This document shows positions 1 through 6,995 of a stretch of DNA of 7,886 nt, one piece after another. The DNA lies in assembly GCA_031258035.1 (NCBI GenBank), contig JAIRNL010000227.1, positions 1 to 7,886 on the forward strand, given 5' to 3'. A program made the translations under genes and the position numbers. A model generated the notes under the pieces. It saw only the letters and a list, made by a program, of their open reading frames with translations. It had not been told where the DNA came from and made no database searches. This DNA is from Azoarcus sp. (GTDB lineage Bacteria > Pseudomonadota > Gammaproteobacteria > Burkholderiales > Rhodocyclaceae). Position 1 is the first letter of the stretch. The number at the start of each line of letters is the position of its first letter.

Positions 1-494
1 CCGACGCGATTTCGTTCGAGCGGCGTCACCGTGGTGGTGATGGTGGCGGCATATTTGCCGCGGGCCAGGTACTGGCGCTTGATTTCCTGCTCGGCGCGGT
101 CGAGGAGCGCGCGGTCGAAAGCGCGGGATTCAGCCAGTTCGACCTCGCGCAGGCCTTTCATGAGCGCCTCGGTGTCGAACTCCTTGACGCCGACGAAATC
201 AATTTTCGCAATCGCCGGGCGCTCGTCGAGCACCACCACCAGCACGTCGTTATCGGTCTCGACGCGCACGTCGCGGAAAAACCCCGTGTCGAACAGGGCG
301 CGGATCACTTCGTTTGCCCGCGTCTCGTCGAAAACGTCGCCGACCTTGACCGGCAGATAGTTGAACACTGTTCCCGCCTCGGTACGCTGCAAACCTTCGA
401 CGCGGATGTCTTTGACGACGAACGGGTTGAAGGCCCAGGCGGGCGCGGAAACGAAAAGGGCCGCGATCAACCCCGTGAGGCATTTGCGATTCAT
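1..494 (-). CDS. bamA: Outer-membrane protein assembly factor BamA, N-terminal part (runs off the window)
   Basis: BamA (Omp85/YaeT) is the central subunit of the BAM complex, which folds and inserts beta-barrel proteins into the outer membrane. Only 164 codons are present; the remaining POTRA domains and the barrel lie beyond the left edge. Residues 1-21 form a Sec signal peptide: basic start MNRK, hydrophobic core, probable cleavage after APAWA before FNPF. Residues about 24-91 fit POTRA domain 1 (FVVKDIRVEGLQR, then GDVFDETRANEVIRALFDTG and FFRDVRVE). Residues about 93-164 begin POTRA 2 (IAKIDFVGVKEFD, then RQYLARGKYAATI). The ATG at 494 is preceded eight bases upstream by the rseP stop codon, and only a weak GAAG lies before it, so coupling to rseP is likely. 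The rseP-bamA order is standard in beta- and gammaproteobacteria. Identity is secure from the signal peptide, POTRA sequence and context together. Confidence 0.96.
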   Translation of the reverse strand, partial: MNRKCLTGLIAALFVSAPAWAFNPFVVKDIRVEGLQRTEAGTVFNYLPVKVGDVFDETRANEVIRALFDTGFFRDVRVETDNDVLVVVLDERPAIAKIDFVGVKEFDTEALMKGLREVELAESRAFDRALLDRAEQEIKRQYLARGKYAATITTTVTPLERNRV

Positions 495-502
495 GCGGTT
501 CT

Positions 503-1867
503 TCAGGAAACGAGACGGTTGATGTCGTTGAAAATGGCAAACGCCATGAGCATGAGCAGGAGCGTCAGGCCGATCCGCTGGCCGACTTCCATGACACGCT
601 CGGGGAGTGCGCTGCCCTTGATGAATTCAAGAGCATAATACAGTAAGTGTCCGCCGTCGAGCACCGGCACCGGCAGCAAATTGAGCACCCCGAGGCTGAT
701 GCTGACAAATGCCAGGAAGCGGATGAAAGAGACCAGGCCATGTTGGGCCGATTTCCCGGCGAAATCGGCGATCATGATGGGCCCGGAGACATTCTTCAGC
801 GAAATGTGGCCGACGATCATCTGCCCGATGGATTTCAGGCTCAACACGCTCGTCTCCCAGGTCTGGCTCAGCGCGCGCGCCAGCGCGCCGACCGGGCCAT
901 AGCGCACCATGACGGTTTGCGCCGAAGTATCGAAACCCACGCCGATGAAGCCGGCCACCGAGCCATCCGGGAGCCGCTTTTCGTCCGGGACGATGGTGAA
1001 GTCCCGTTTTTCCCCGTCCCGGCGCACGGCAAACACCCTGCCCTGCCCGGTCGAGGCGCGCACGATCTCCCCGACATCGCCCCCCGTTTCCACCGGCCTG
1101 CCGTCGATGGCGATGATCTCATCGCCTTTGCGCAAGCCGGCCCGGGCGGCGGCCCCCTCTTCGAGCACGCTGTCGATGACCGCCGGCGAGGGCGGCAGCG
1201 ACGGACGCAGGCCCATGGAAATGATCGGATCTTCCTTGCCCGCGTCGTCGAGGGAAAAACCGCGCAGGTCGAGTATCCGAACGGCATCCTCGCCTTCCGT
1301 CGTGCGAACCAGCAGGCGTGTCTCGGCGCGGTCGATCGCATGGCGCAGCAAGGCCCAACGCAAATCCGGCCAGCTTTTCACCTCCTCGTCGGCAACAGCC
1401 AGCACCAGATCGCCTTCACGCACGCCGGCGGCCTGTGCCGGGCTGCCGTCTACGGCGGTGGGCGCGACGAACGCCCGCAGCTCGACGCTGCCGGCCATGA
1501 AGAGCCCCCAGTAGAAAATCACGGCCAACAACAGGTTGAAGACCGGCCCTGCGGCGACGATGGCAATGCGCCGCCCGACCGGCTGGCGGTCGAAAGCGCG
1601 GTGCGACTCCCGCTCGTCCACCTCGCCGTCGTCCGCGTTTTCGCCGAGCATCTTGACGTAGCCGCCGAGCGGAAACGCAGCCAGCACCCACTCGGTACCG
1701 TCCGCCCCGAAGCGGCGCTTGAAAAGCGGACGGCCAAAGCCGATCGAGAATCGCAGCACCTTGACGCCGCACCAGCGCGCAACCAGATAATGCCCAAGCT
1801 CGTGCACCAGGATCAGCAGCCCGAGGGCTACCAGGAAAGGGATGACGTAGTCGATGAGGATGCTCAT
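503..1867 (-). CDS. rseP: RseP-type intramembrane zinc metalloprotease (site-2 protease)
   Basis: RseP cleaves substrates within the inner membrane; in E. coli it cuts the anti-sigma factor RseA after DegS, releasing sigma-E, and clears signal-peptide remnants. The 454-residue product is close to the usual 450. The first membrane segment holds the zinc site HELGH at residues 22-26. The PLGGYVKM segment is at 66-73 and a membrane segment near 101-127 follows. Two periplasmic PDZ domains follow, about 130-215 (GVREGDLVLAV) and 228-295 (GLRKGDEIIAIDGRPV). The third zinc ligand is Asp404 in NLLPVPVLDGG (396-406), and a last hydrophobic segment lies near 432-447. The start chosen is the ATG at 1867, with GGAG six bases upstream; it gives the family N-terminus MSILIDYVIPF. 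A frame open further upstream is arginine-rich and runs through dxr, so it was not used. The start overlaps the dxr stop as ATGA. Whether a RseA partner exists cannot be seen here. Confidence 0.98.
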   Translation of the reverse strand: MSILIDYVIPFLVALGLLILVHELGHYLVARWCGVKVLRFSIGFGRPLFKRRFGADGTEWVLAAFPLGGYVKMLGENADDGEVDERESHRAFDRQPVGRRIAIVAAGPVFNLLLAVIFYWGLFMAGSVELRAFVAPTAVDGSPAQAAGVREGDLVLAVADEEVKSWPDLRWALLRHAIDRAETRLLVRTTEGEDAVRILDLRGFSLDDAGKEDPIISMGLRPSLPPSPAVIDSVLEEGAAARAGLRKGDEIIAIDGRPVETGGDVGEIVRASTGQGRVFAVRRDGEKRDFTIVPDEKRLPDGSVAGFIGVGFDTSAQTVMVRYGPVGALARALSQTWETSVLSLKSIGQMIVGHISLKNVSGPIMIADFAGKSAQHGLVSFIRFLAFVSISLGVLNLLPVPVLDGGHLLYYALEFIKGSALPERVMEVGQRIGLTLLLMLMAFAIFNDINRLVS

Positions 1868-3072
1868 GGCGTGCTCCGTTTGCTGATTTCGGCGCGGGCG
1901 ATTTCGCGCGCCAGGGCGTCGATTTCCAGCACGGCGTCGATGGTGGATGCTTCGCGCCGTTCGGCGCGTTCCAGCGTGGCGGCAATGACGTCGGCAATGC
2001 GACGAAAACCCAGCCGCCGATTGAGAAAGGCTTGCACGGCTTCTTCGTTGGCGGCATTGAGCGCGGCTGGCGCGGAGCCGCCGGCTTCGAGCGCCCGATA
2101 AGCCAGCGCGAGACACGGGAAACGTTCAAAATCCGGACGCTCGAAGTCCAGGGCGGAGATACCGAAAAAGTCGAGCGCGCCCACGCCCGAACCGATCCGC
2201 GCCGGCCAGGCCATGGCATGGGCGATCGGAATGCGCATGTCGGGATTGCCGAGTTGGGCGACGACCGAGCCGTCGATGTAGTCGACCATCGAATGAATGA
2301 TGCTCTGCGGATGAACGACGACTTCGATCCGATTGGCGGGCAGGCCGAACAGCCAATGGGCCTCGATCACTTCCAGGCCCTTGTTCATCATGGTCGCGGA
2401 ATCGACCGAAATCTTGCGCCCCATCGCCCAGACCGGGTGGGCGCAGGCATCCTCCGGCGAGACGGTCTCCAGCGCCGCAAGCGGCGTGCCGCGGAACGGC
2501 CCACCCGAAGCGGTCAGCAGGATGCGCCGTATTCCCGACGCATCCGGATCGCGCCGGTAATCGTCGGGGAGCGCCTGGAAAATCGCGTTGTGCTCACTGT
2601 CGATCGGCAGCAGGCAGGCATTGGACGAGGCCACCGCCTCCATGAAGAGCCGCCCCGACATCACCAGGGCTTCCTTATTGGCAAGCAGCACTTTCTTGCC
2701 GGCGCGCACGGCAGCCAGCGTCGGTTCCAGCCCCGCCGCGCCCACGATGGCCGCCATCACCATATGCGCCTCGGGCGCGCGCGCCACTTCGCACAAGGCT
2801 TGCGCGCCGCCGAGGACTTCGGTCTGGCAGGACGCATTCCGCAACAGGCGCCGCAATTCCCCGGCCGCGGTCTCGTCCGCCATCACCGCATAGCGCGGGG
2901 AATGCCGCAGGCACAGATGGGCGAGGGATTCGGTGTCACGGTATGCCGTGAGAGCGAAGACCGAATAACGTTCGGGATGGCGGGCAACGACATCGAGCGT
3001 GCTCGTGCCGATCGAGCCGGTCGCGCCGAGGATGACGAGTTGCCGGGACGACGCGGGTGGGAAGTCGATCAT
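1864..3072 (-). CDS. dxr: 1-deoxy-D-xylulose 5-phosphate reductoisomerase
   Basis: Dxr (IspC) is a cytosolic enzyme that converts 1-deoxy-D-xylulose 5-phosphate to 2-C-methyl-D-erythritol 4-phosphate with NADPH and a divalent metal. This is the committed step of the MEP isoprenoid pathway and the target of fosmidomycin. The product is 402 residues (398 in E. coli). The NADPH-binding loop GATGSIG is at 16-22 and NKEALVMSG at 132-140. Metal ligands appear as Asp158 and Glu160 in PIDSEHNAIFQ and Glu234 in NKGLEVIEAHW. The phosphate-side loop TASGGPF is at 187-193, and His212, Trp215 and Met217 line the active site. Residue 214 is Val where Asn is usual (HPVW for HPNW). The ATG at 3072 lies ten bases after the cdsA stop and has no clear Shine-Dalgarno, which suggests coupled translation. 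Its stop overlaps the rseP start. Dxr supplies precursors used by UppS two genes upstream. Confidence 0.98.
   Translation of the reverse strand: MIDFPPASSRQLVILGATGSIGTSTLDVVARHPERYSVFALTAYRDTESLAHLCLRHSPRYAVMADETAAGELRRLLRNASCQTEVLGGAQALCEVARAPEAHMVMAAIVGAAGLEPTLAAVRAGKKVLLANKEALVMSGRLFMEAVASSNACLLPIDSEHNAIFQALPDDYRRDPDASGIRRILLTASGGPFRGTPLAALETVSPEDACAHPVWAMGRKISVDSATMMNKGLEVIEAHWLFGLPANRIEVVVHPQSIIHSMVDYIDGSVVAQLGNPDMRIPIAHAMAWPARIGSGVGALDFFGISALDFERPDFERFPCLALAYRALEAGGSAPAALNAANEEAVQAFLNRRLGFRRIADVIAATLERAERREASTIDAVLEIDALAREIARAEISKRSTP
1874..1877 (-). promoter_or_regulatory. Ribosome binding site of rseP
   Basis: The minus strand reads GGAG six bases before the ATG at 1867, inside the last codons of dxr. 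It supports this ATG as the rseP start despite the frame being open further upstream. Confidence 0.7.
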
Positions 3073-3082
3073 GGCCAGACAG

Positions 3083-3946
3083 TCACCCGAAGATGATGAA
3101 GACGAAGATGAAAATGGATGCGGACAACGCGGGCAGCGCCGAAGTCAGGCTGTCGATCCGGTCGAGAATGCCGCCATGTCCGGGCAGGAGATTGCTGCTG
3201 TCTTTCACGCCCGCCTGACGCTTGAGCAGCGACTCGAACAGATCGCCGACGATGCTCAGCGCAGTCAGGCCGACGCTCAACACCAGCGTCACGGCAAATG
3301 CGCCGACGGGAAAGGATTCGTTGCCGGACACCGCCACCGTGAAAACAATGCCGCAATACGCCATCACACCAAGCGCGGCCCCGAACGCGCCGGCCCATGT
3401 TTTCCCCGGACTGATGCTGGGAGCGAGCTTTGTGCGGCCAAATGCCCGACCGGAAAAATAAGCCGCGATATCGGCAATCCAGACGGGCGCGGCGGCAAGG
3501 AGCACAGCCACGGGGTGGATGTCCCGCAAGAAAGCGAACATGAACAAAGGCGGCAACAAAACGACGCCGCCGACCAGGGCCGCGCGCCAGACGCGCAGCG
3601 GCCACTTGTATTTCAGCCACAATGGCGCGACCAGCACCCAGAATGCGACGGCAGGCAAAGCGAGCACCCAAAAAAACATCGCATGCGCCGGATCGACCCC
3701 CACATGGATTACCTCTTCGCTCCAGCCCCACTGCTGCTGCGCAGGAACGAAAAACAGCACGCCCAGCGCCGCCGCATAGGCAACCCGCGCCTTTCCGCAC
3801 CAGCCCGCGAGCCCCCCCCACTCCCAGGCCGCCGCCGCGCAAATCAGCGCGCACAACGCGATCCAGGCGACACGGGGAAGGAAAAAAAGCGCCCCCCCCA
3901 GACCGGCAAGCAGGAAAACCGCCGTGATGATCCGCGTCTTAAGCAT
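3083..3946 (-). CDS. cdsA: Phosphatidate cytidylyltransferase (CDP-diacylglycerol synthase)
   Basis: CdsA is an integral inner-membrane enzyme that makes CDP-diacylglycerol from phosphatidic acid and CTP, the precursor of all major phospholipids. The product has 287 residues, rich in hydrophobic segments (for example 5-23, 26-42, 55-68, 90-109, 122-140, 147-163, 187-205, 215-235). The family signature lies at 239-265, starting SLLKRQAGVKDS and ending PGHGGILDRID, with the invariant Lys-Asp (248-249), His-Gly-Gly (257-259) and Asp-Arg (262-263). The usual segment before it, SGRAFGRTKLAPSISPGKTW, is at 165-184. The ATG at 3946 gives the typical MLKTRIITA start; a longer open frame reaching into uppS adds 33 atypical residues and was rejected. 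The start lies eight bases inside uppS, with only GGGG nearby as a possible ribosome site. The coding strand carries two runs of eight G and two of seven T, which is unusual for this window. Confidence 0.98.
   Translation of the reverse strand: MLKTRIITAVFLLAGLGGALFFLPRVAWIALCALICAAAAWEWGGLAGWCGKARVAYAAALGVLFFVPAQQQWGWSEEVIHVGVDPAHAMFFWVLALPAVAFWVLVAPLWLKYKWPLRVWRAALVGGVVLLPPLFMFAFLRDIHPVAVLLAAAPVWIADIAAYFSGRAFGRTKLAPSISPGKTWAGAFGAALGVMAYCGIVFTVAVSGNESFPVGAFAVTLVLSVGLTALSIVGDLFESLLKRQAGVKDSSNLLPGHGGILDRIDSLTSALPALSASIFIFVFIIFG
3812..3899 (-). repeat. Homopolymer runs in the 5' part of cdsA
   Basis: The coding strand has two runs of eight G (3892-3899, spanning the Leu-Gly-Gly-Ala codons 16-19, and 3812-3819, spanning Trp-Gly-Gly codons 43-45) and a run of seven T (3882-3888, codons for Leu-Phe-Phe 20-22). 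A further run of seven T lies at 3670-3676. All keep the cdsA frame intact in this sequence. They are replication-slippage and sequencing-error hotspots; no regulatory role is shown. Confidence 0.7.
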
Positions 3947-4712
3947 GGCGCCCCATGCCGTCGTCAGCCAGTTGCTCGCTGGTGCGGCCGAAACGGCGCT
4001 CGCGCTCCTGATAGGAAACGATGGCCTGATCGAGCGTATGCGCATCGAAATCGGGCCACAAGGTGTCGGTGAAATACAGCTCGGAATAAGCCAGTTGCCA
4101 GAGCAGGAAATTGCTGATTCGCTGCTCGCCGCCCGTGCGGATGAAAAGATCGGGTTCGGGGGCGAAATTCATCGACAGCTCGGCGTCGACCGCCGCCTCG
4201 CTCACTTCAGTCAGGCCCGGCGTCCGGGCGAGCACGCGGTTGACCGCGGAGAGCACATCCCAGCGTCCGCCGTAGTTGGCGGCGATGGTCAGATGCAGGC
4301 GGGTATTGCCGGCGGTGAGATCCTCGGCGGCGGCAATGGCCTTGACCAACGCCGGCTCGAAACGCGTCCGCTCGCCGATGACGCGAAAGCGGATGCCATT
4401 TTCGTGCAAACGGCTCACTTCCTTTTGCAACGATTTGATGAAAAGCTGCATCAGGAAACTCACCTCATCGGCGGGGCGGCGCCAGTTCTCGGAACTGAAC
4501 GCGAACACGGTCAGGTATTCGACGCCGCGCTCGATCGCCGCGCGTATCGTCCCCCGCAAGGCTTCCACCCCCTTGCTATGCCCGGCCATCCTGGGCAAAA
4601 AACGCTTGCGCGCCCAGCGACCGTTGCCGTCCATGATGATGGCGACATGGCGCGGCACCGCGCCGACGACCGGCACGGCCTGGGTGGAACTGGTAAAACT
4701 CCGATCCGCCAT
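3939..4712 (-). CDS. uppS: Undecaprenyl diphosphate synthase (cis-prenyltransferase)
   Basis: UppS (IspU) extends farnesyl diphosphate with eight isopentenyl diphosphate units in cis, giving the C55 carrier lipid for peptidoglycan and other surface polymers. It acts at the cytoplasmic face of the inner membrane. The product is 257 residues, near the family norm. Conserved blocks occur in order: HVAIIMDGNGRWAR at 22-35, with catalytic Asp28; GHSKG at 44-48; FAFSSENWRRP at 70-80; NYGGRWD at 146-152; and the C-terminal signature at 188-214 beginning DLFIRTGGEQRISNF. The ATG at 4712 has GGAG seven bases upstream. A TTG directly before it would add one residue and is not needed. The first 20 residues are a variable, non-catalytic extension. 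It is separated from frr by 50 bases and overlaps cdsA by eight. The undecaprenyl specificity (rather than a shorter cis-prenyl product) is inferred from family and context. Confidence 0.98.
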   Translation of the reverse strand: MADRSFTSSTQAVPVVGAVPRHVAIIMDGNGRWARKRFLPRMAGHSKGVEALRGTIRAAIERGVEYLTVFAFSSENWRRPADEVSFLMQLFIKSLQKEVSRLHENGIRFRVIGERTRFEPALVKAIAAAEDLTAGNTRLHLTIAANYGGRWDVLSAVNRVLARTPGLTEVSEAAVDAELSMNFAPEPDLFIRTGGEQRISNFLLWQLAYSELYFTDTLWPDFDAHTLDQAIVSYQERERRFGRTSEQLADDGMGRHA

Positions 4713-4719
4713 CAAGATT

Positions 4720-4723
4720 CTCC
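4720..4723 (-). promoter_or_regulatory. Ribosome binding site of uppS
   Basis: The minus strand reads GGAG seven bases before the ATG at 4712. It lies in the 50-base frr-uppS spacer (4713-4762), the only gap in the second half of the cluster large enough for independent initiation. The spacer otherwise holds only weak short inverted repeats and no T-run. Confidence 0.7.
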
Positions 4724-4762
4724 ACGCCTCGCCCCGGCGCTGCCGGAGTGGCCATCGGCAGA

Positions 4763-5320
4763 TCAGATCTGCATCAGTTCCTGCTCTTTGTGAGCGAGCA
4801 ACTTATCAATCTCGGCCACGTAATGATCGGTGAGTTTCTGGATATTTTCCTCGGCCCGGCGCTCCTCGTCTTCCGAGATAGTCTTGTCCTTGACCGCATC
4901 CTTGAGGTGCTGGTTGGCGTCGCGGCGCAGGTTGCGCACCGCCACCCTGGCATTCTCGCCCTCGTGCCTGACGATCCTGGTCAGCTCGCGCCGACGCTCC
5001 TCGGTGAGCGCCGGCATCGGCACCCGGATGATTTCGCCGGTATTCGCGGGATTCACCCCGAGGTCGGAATCGCGGATCGCCCGCTCCACCTTCGCCACCA
5101 TCGGCTTTTCCCACGGCTGCACACCGATGGTGCGCGCGTCGATCAAGGTGACGTTGGCAACCTGGGCAACCGGAACCATGCTTCCATAATATTCGACGAG
5201 TATGTGGTCGAGCAGGCCGGTGTGAGCGCGACCGGTGCGTATCTTGGCGAGATCGCCCTTGAGCGTCTCGACGGTTTTCTGCATCTTGTGCTCGATCGTT
5301 TTCTTGAGCTCGGGAATCAT
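4763..5320 (-). CDS. frr: Ribosome recycling factor
   Basis: RRF acts in the cytosol with EF-G to split the post-termination ribosome so its subunits can be reused. The product is 185 residues, the same length as in E. coli, and aligns end to end by eye. Residues 1-29 and about 104-185 form the three-helix bundle (domain I) and 30-103 the beta domain (domain II). Recognisable blocks are KIRTGRAHTGLLDHI (26-40), ARTIGVQPWEKPM (62-74), NPANTGEIIRVPMPALTEER (90-109) and VRNLRRDANQ (128-137), the last carrying Arg132, which is important for ribosome binding in this family. The ATG at 5320 lies nine bases after the pyrH stop with only a weak GAGGG before it, consistent with coupling to pyrH. Tsf-pyrH-frr is one of the most conserved gene strings in bacteria. 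No anomaly seen. Confidence 0.99.
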   Translation of the reverse strand: MIPELKKTIEHKMQKTVETLKGDLAKIRTGRAHTGLLDHILVEYYGSMVPVAQVANVTLIDARTIGVQPWEKPMVAKVERAIRDSDLGVNPANTGEIIRVPMPALTEERRRELTRIVRHEGENARVAVRNLRRDANQHLKDAVKDKTISEDEERRAEENIQKLTDHYVAEIDKLLAHKEQELMQI

Positions 5321-5329
5321 GGATAACCC

Positions 5330-6052
5330 TCAGGAATGAACCAGTGTGCCTTCGTCCTCGCCGATGACGACCCTGCGCAGGGCGCCGGACTTGAAGATCG
5401 AAAAGACGTTGATCGGCAGCTTCTGGTCGCGGCACAGCGCGAACGCGGTGGCGTCAAGCACCGCCAGATTGCGGGCGATGGCCTCGTCGAAGCTGATGCG
5501 GGAGAAACGCTGCGCGGAAGGCTCTTTTTTGGGATCGGCGGTATAGATGCCATCCACCTTGGTTGCCTTGAGAACGATCTGCGCGCCGATTTCGGCACCG
5601 CGCAGGGCCGCCGCGGTATCGGTGGTAAAAAACGGGTTGCCCGTGCCGGCGGCGAAAACAACCACCCGTCCCGCCTCGAGATGGCGGATGGCGCGGCCGC
5701 GGATGTAAGGCTCGACCACCTGGTCGATGCGCAGCGCCGATTGCACGCGGGCGGGCAGCCCCTCGCGGCGCATCGCGTCCGCGAGCGCCATGGCGTTCAT
5801 GACCGTGGCGAGCATACCCATATAATCGGCGGCGGCGCGATCCATGCCGCCCGCCGCGCCCGCCATGCCGCGAAAAATATTACCGCCACCGATCACGACG
5901 CCGATCTGCACGCCCAGCCTCGAAACCTCGGCGATCTCGGAGACGATGCGCGAAAGCATGGCGTCATCGATGCCATAGCCGCCTCCGCCCATCAGGGCTT
6001 CGCCGGAGAGCTTGAGCAGGATGCGCGAATAGGCGGGCGCGGCGGCAGTCAT
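5330..6052 (-). CDS. pyrH: Uridylate kinase (UMP kinase)
   Basis: PyrH phosphorylates UMP to UDP with ATP, the step that feeds all pyrimidine nucleotide synthesis. It is a cytosolic enzyme of the amino-acid-kinase fold, hexameric in studied bacteria, and typically GTP-activated and UTP-inhibited in proteobacteria. The 240-residue product carries the family blocks: RILLKLSGEAL at 10-20 with Lys14, GGGNIFRG at 55-62, DYMGMLATVMNAMAL at 76-90 with Asp77 for UMP, GTGNPFFTTDTAAALR at 136-151, KATKVDGIYTADP at 162-174 for the nucleotide, and DATAFALCRDQKLPI at 200-214. The ATG at 6052 overlaps the tsf stop as ATGA. The nearest Shine-Dalgarno-like AAGG lies about a dozen bases upstream, so initiation probably depends on ribosomes finishing tsf. 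A four-glycine stretch at 22-25 sits in a variable loop. Identity is secure. Confidence 0.99.
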   Translation of the reverse strand: MTAAAPAYSRILLKLSGEALMGGGGYGIDDAMLSRIVSEIAEVSRLGVQIGVVIGGGNIFRGMAGAAGGMDRAAADYMGMLATVMNAMALADAMRREGLPARVQSALRIDQVVEPYIRGRAIRHLEAGRVVVFAAGTGNPFFTTDTAAALRGAEIGAQIVLKATKVDGIYTADPKKEPSAQRFSRISFDEAIARNLAVLDATAFALCRDQKLPINVFSIFKSGALRRVVIGEDEGTLVHS

Positions 6053-6963
6053 GACGGGGAAGGCACCTTATCTTTCGCCGCCGCCGCGGCCTGCTGCGCC
6101 ACTTCGGCGGCGAAGTCGGAAGATTTCTTCTCGATCCCCTCACCGACGACATAGAGCACGAAACCCGCCACCGTCGCGCCCCGGGCCTTCAGCAATTGCT
6201 CGATGGTCTGCTTGCCGTCTTCCGCCTTGACGAAAACCTGTCCGAGCAAGGTGACTTCCTTGAGGAATTTCTGCACCGAGCCTTCGGCGATCTTTTCCAG
6301 CATGTTCTCGGGCTTGCCGGATTCGCGCGCCTTTTCGAGCGCGATGCGGCGCTCGGTGTCGAGCAGCGCGGCATCCACGCCAGAGGCGTCGAGCGCCTTC
6401 GGCTTGGAAGCGGCGATGTGCATCGACAGATCCTTGCCCAACTGCTCGTCGCCGCCGACGAGATCGAGCAGCACGCCGATCCGGGCGCCGCCGTGGATAT
6501 AGGAATAAAGCCTGCCCTGGGCCTCGACGCGCTGGAAACGGCGCAGCGTCATGTTTTCGCCGATCTTGCCCACCAGCGCGCTGCGGGTCGATTCCACCGA
6601 GCCTTCGCCAAGCGGCAGGCCCGAAAGCGCCGCGACATCGGCCGGCGCCCTGTCGGCCACGAGTTCCGCCGCGCTCTTCACCAGGGCGATGAAATCGTCA
6701 TTCCTGGCGACGAAATCGGTTTCACAATTGCCTTCCAGAATCGCGCCCAGCTTGCCGTCGCCGACGATGTAGACCGCCACCACGCCCTCGGCGGTAATGC
6801 GCGCCGCAGCCTTGGTCGCCTTGTTGCCCAACTTGACGCGCAGGATTTCCTCGGCCTTGGCCATATCGCCGCCCGCCTCCGAGAGCGCCTTCTTGCATTC
6901 CATCATCGGCGCGTCGGTTTTCTCGCGCAGATCCTTGACCATGCTTGCGGTAATTTCCGCCAT
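6049..6963 (-). CDS. tsf: Translation elongation factor Ts
   Basis: EF-Ts is the nucleotide exchange factor that recharges EF-Tu by releasing GDP. The product is 304 residues, somewhat longer than the 283 of E. coli. The N-terminal UBA-like domain (1-55) contains the signature TDAPMMECKKALSEAGGD at 16-33. The EF-Tu-contacting TDFVARN is at 82-88. Two dimerisation subdomains and a C-terminal helix ending FVLYVVGEGIEKK follow. Residue 78 is Gly in LEGNCETDF, where Val or another hydrophobic residue is usual. The last dozen residues (AAAAAKDKVPSPS) form an Ala/Lys-rich tail beyond the conserved core. The ATG at 6963 has AAGGAGTC seven bases upstream and gives the canonical MAEITA start; a GTG nine codons upstream was rejected because it would place this ribosome site inside the gene. 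The stop overlaps pyrH by four bases. Confidence 0.99.
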   Translation of the reverse strand: MAEITASMVKDLREKTDAPMMECKKALSEAGGDMAKAEEILRVKLGNKATKAAARITAEGVVAVYIVGDGKLGAILEGNCETDFVARNDDFIALVKSAAELVADRAPADVAALSGLPLGEGSVESTRSALVGKIGENMTLRRFQRVEAQGRLYSYIHGGARIGVLLDLVGGDEQLGKDLSMHIAASKPKALDASGVDAALLDTERRIALEKARESGKPENMLEKIAEGSVQKFLKEVTLLGQVFVKAEDGKQTIEQLLKARGATVAGFVLYVVGEGIEKKSSDFAAEVAQQAAAAAKDKVPSPS

Positions 6964-6970
6964 GCTAACT

Positions 6971-6978
6971 GACTCCTT
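6971..6978 (-). promoter_or_regulatory. Ribosome binding site of tsf
   Basis: The minus strand reads AAGGAGTC seven bases before the ATG at 6963. It is the best Shine-Dalgarno match in the window and fixes the tsf start, ruling out the GTG at 6990 upstream of it. Confidence 0.85.
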
Positions 6979-6995
6979 GTTCGTATTCACGGCAC

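Noticed and set aside
647..2101. Long open frame on the plus strand (484 codons) opposite rseP
   Set aside because: It is antisense to a clear RseP coding sequence, has no recognisable motif, and its composition (rich in Arg, Ala, Gln, His, Asp) is what high-GC third positions produce on the opposite strand.
2032..4072. Plus-strand open frames of about 350 codons opposite dxr and cdsA
   Set aside because: Same explanation: shadows of GC-rich genes. They cross real gene boundaries, show no domain or membrane pattern, and lack a fitting ribosome site.
4483..4497. Perfect 6-bp inverted repeat CAGTTC-TCG-GAACTG inside uppS
   Set aside because: It encodes the conserved FSSENW motif of the enzyme; the symmetry is explained by those codons and occurs once.
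4741..4771. Short inverted repeats around the frr stop (5-bp TGCCG/CGGCA, and CAGAT/ATCTG)
   Set aside because: Stems are only five pairs, one is within the stop region, and no T-run follows. Not enough to call a terminator or regulatory element.
5336..6154. Plus-strand open frame of 272 codons opposite pyrH
   Set aside because: It lies wholly opposite the well-conserved pyrH and the end of tsf; the translation resembles no known family.
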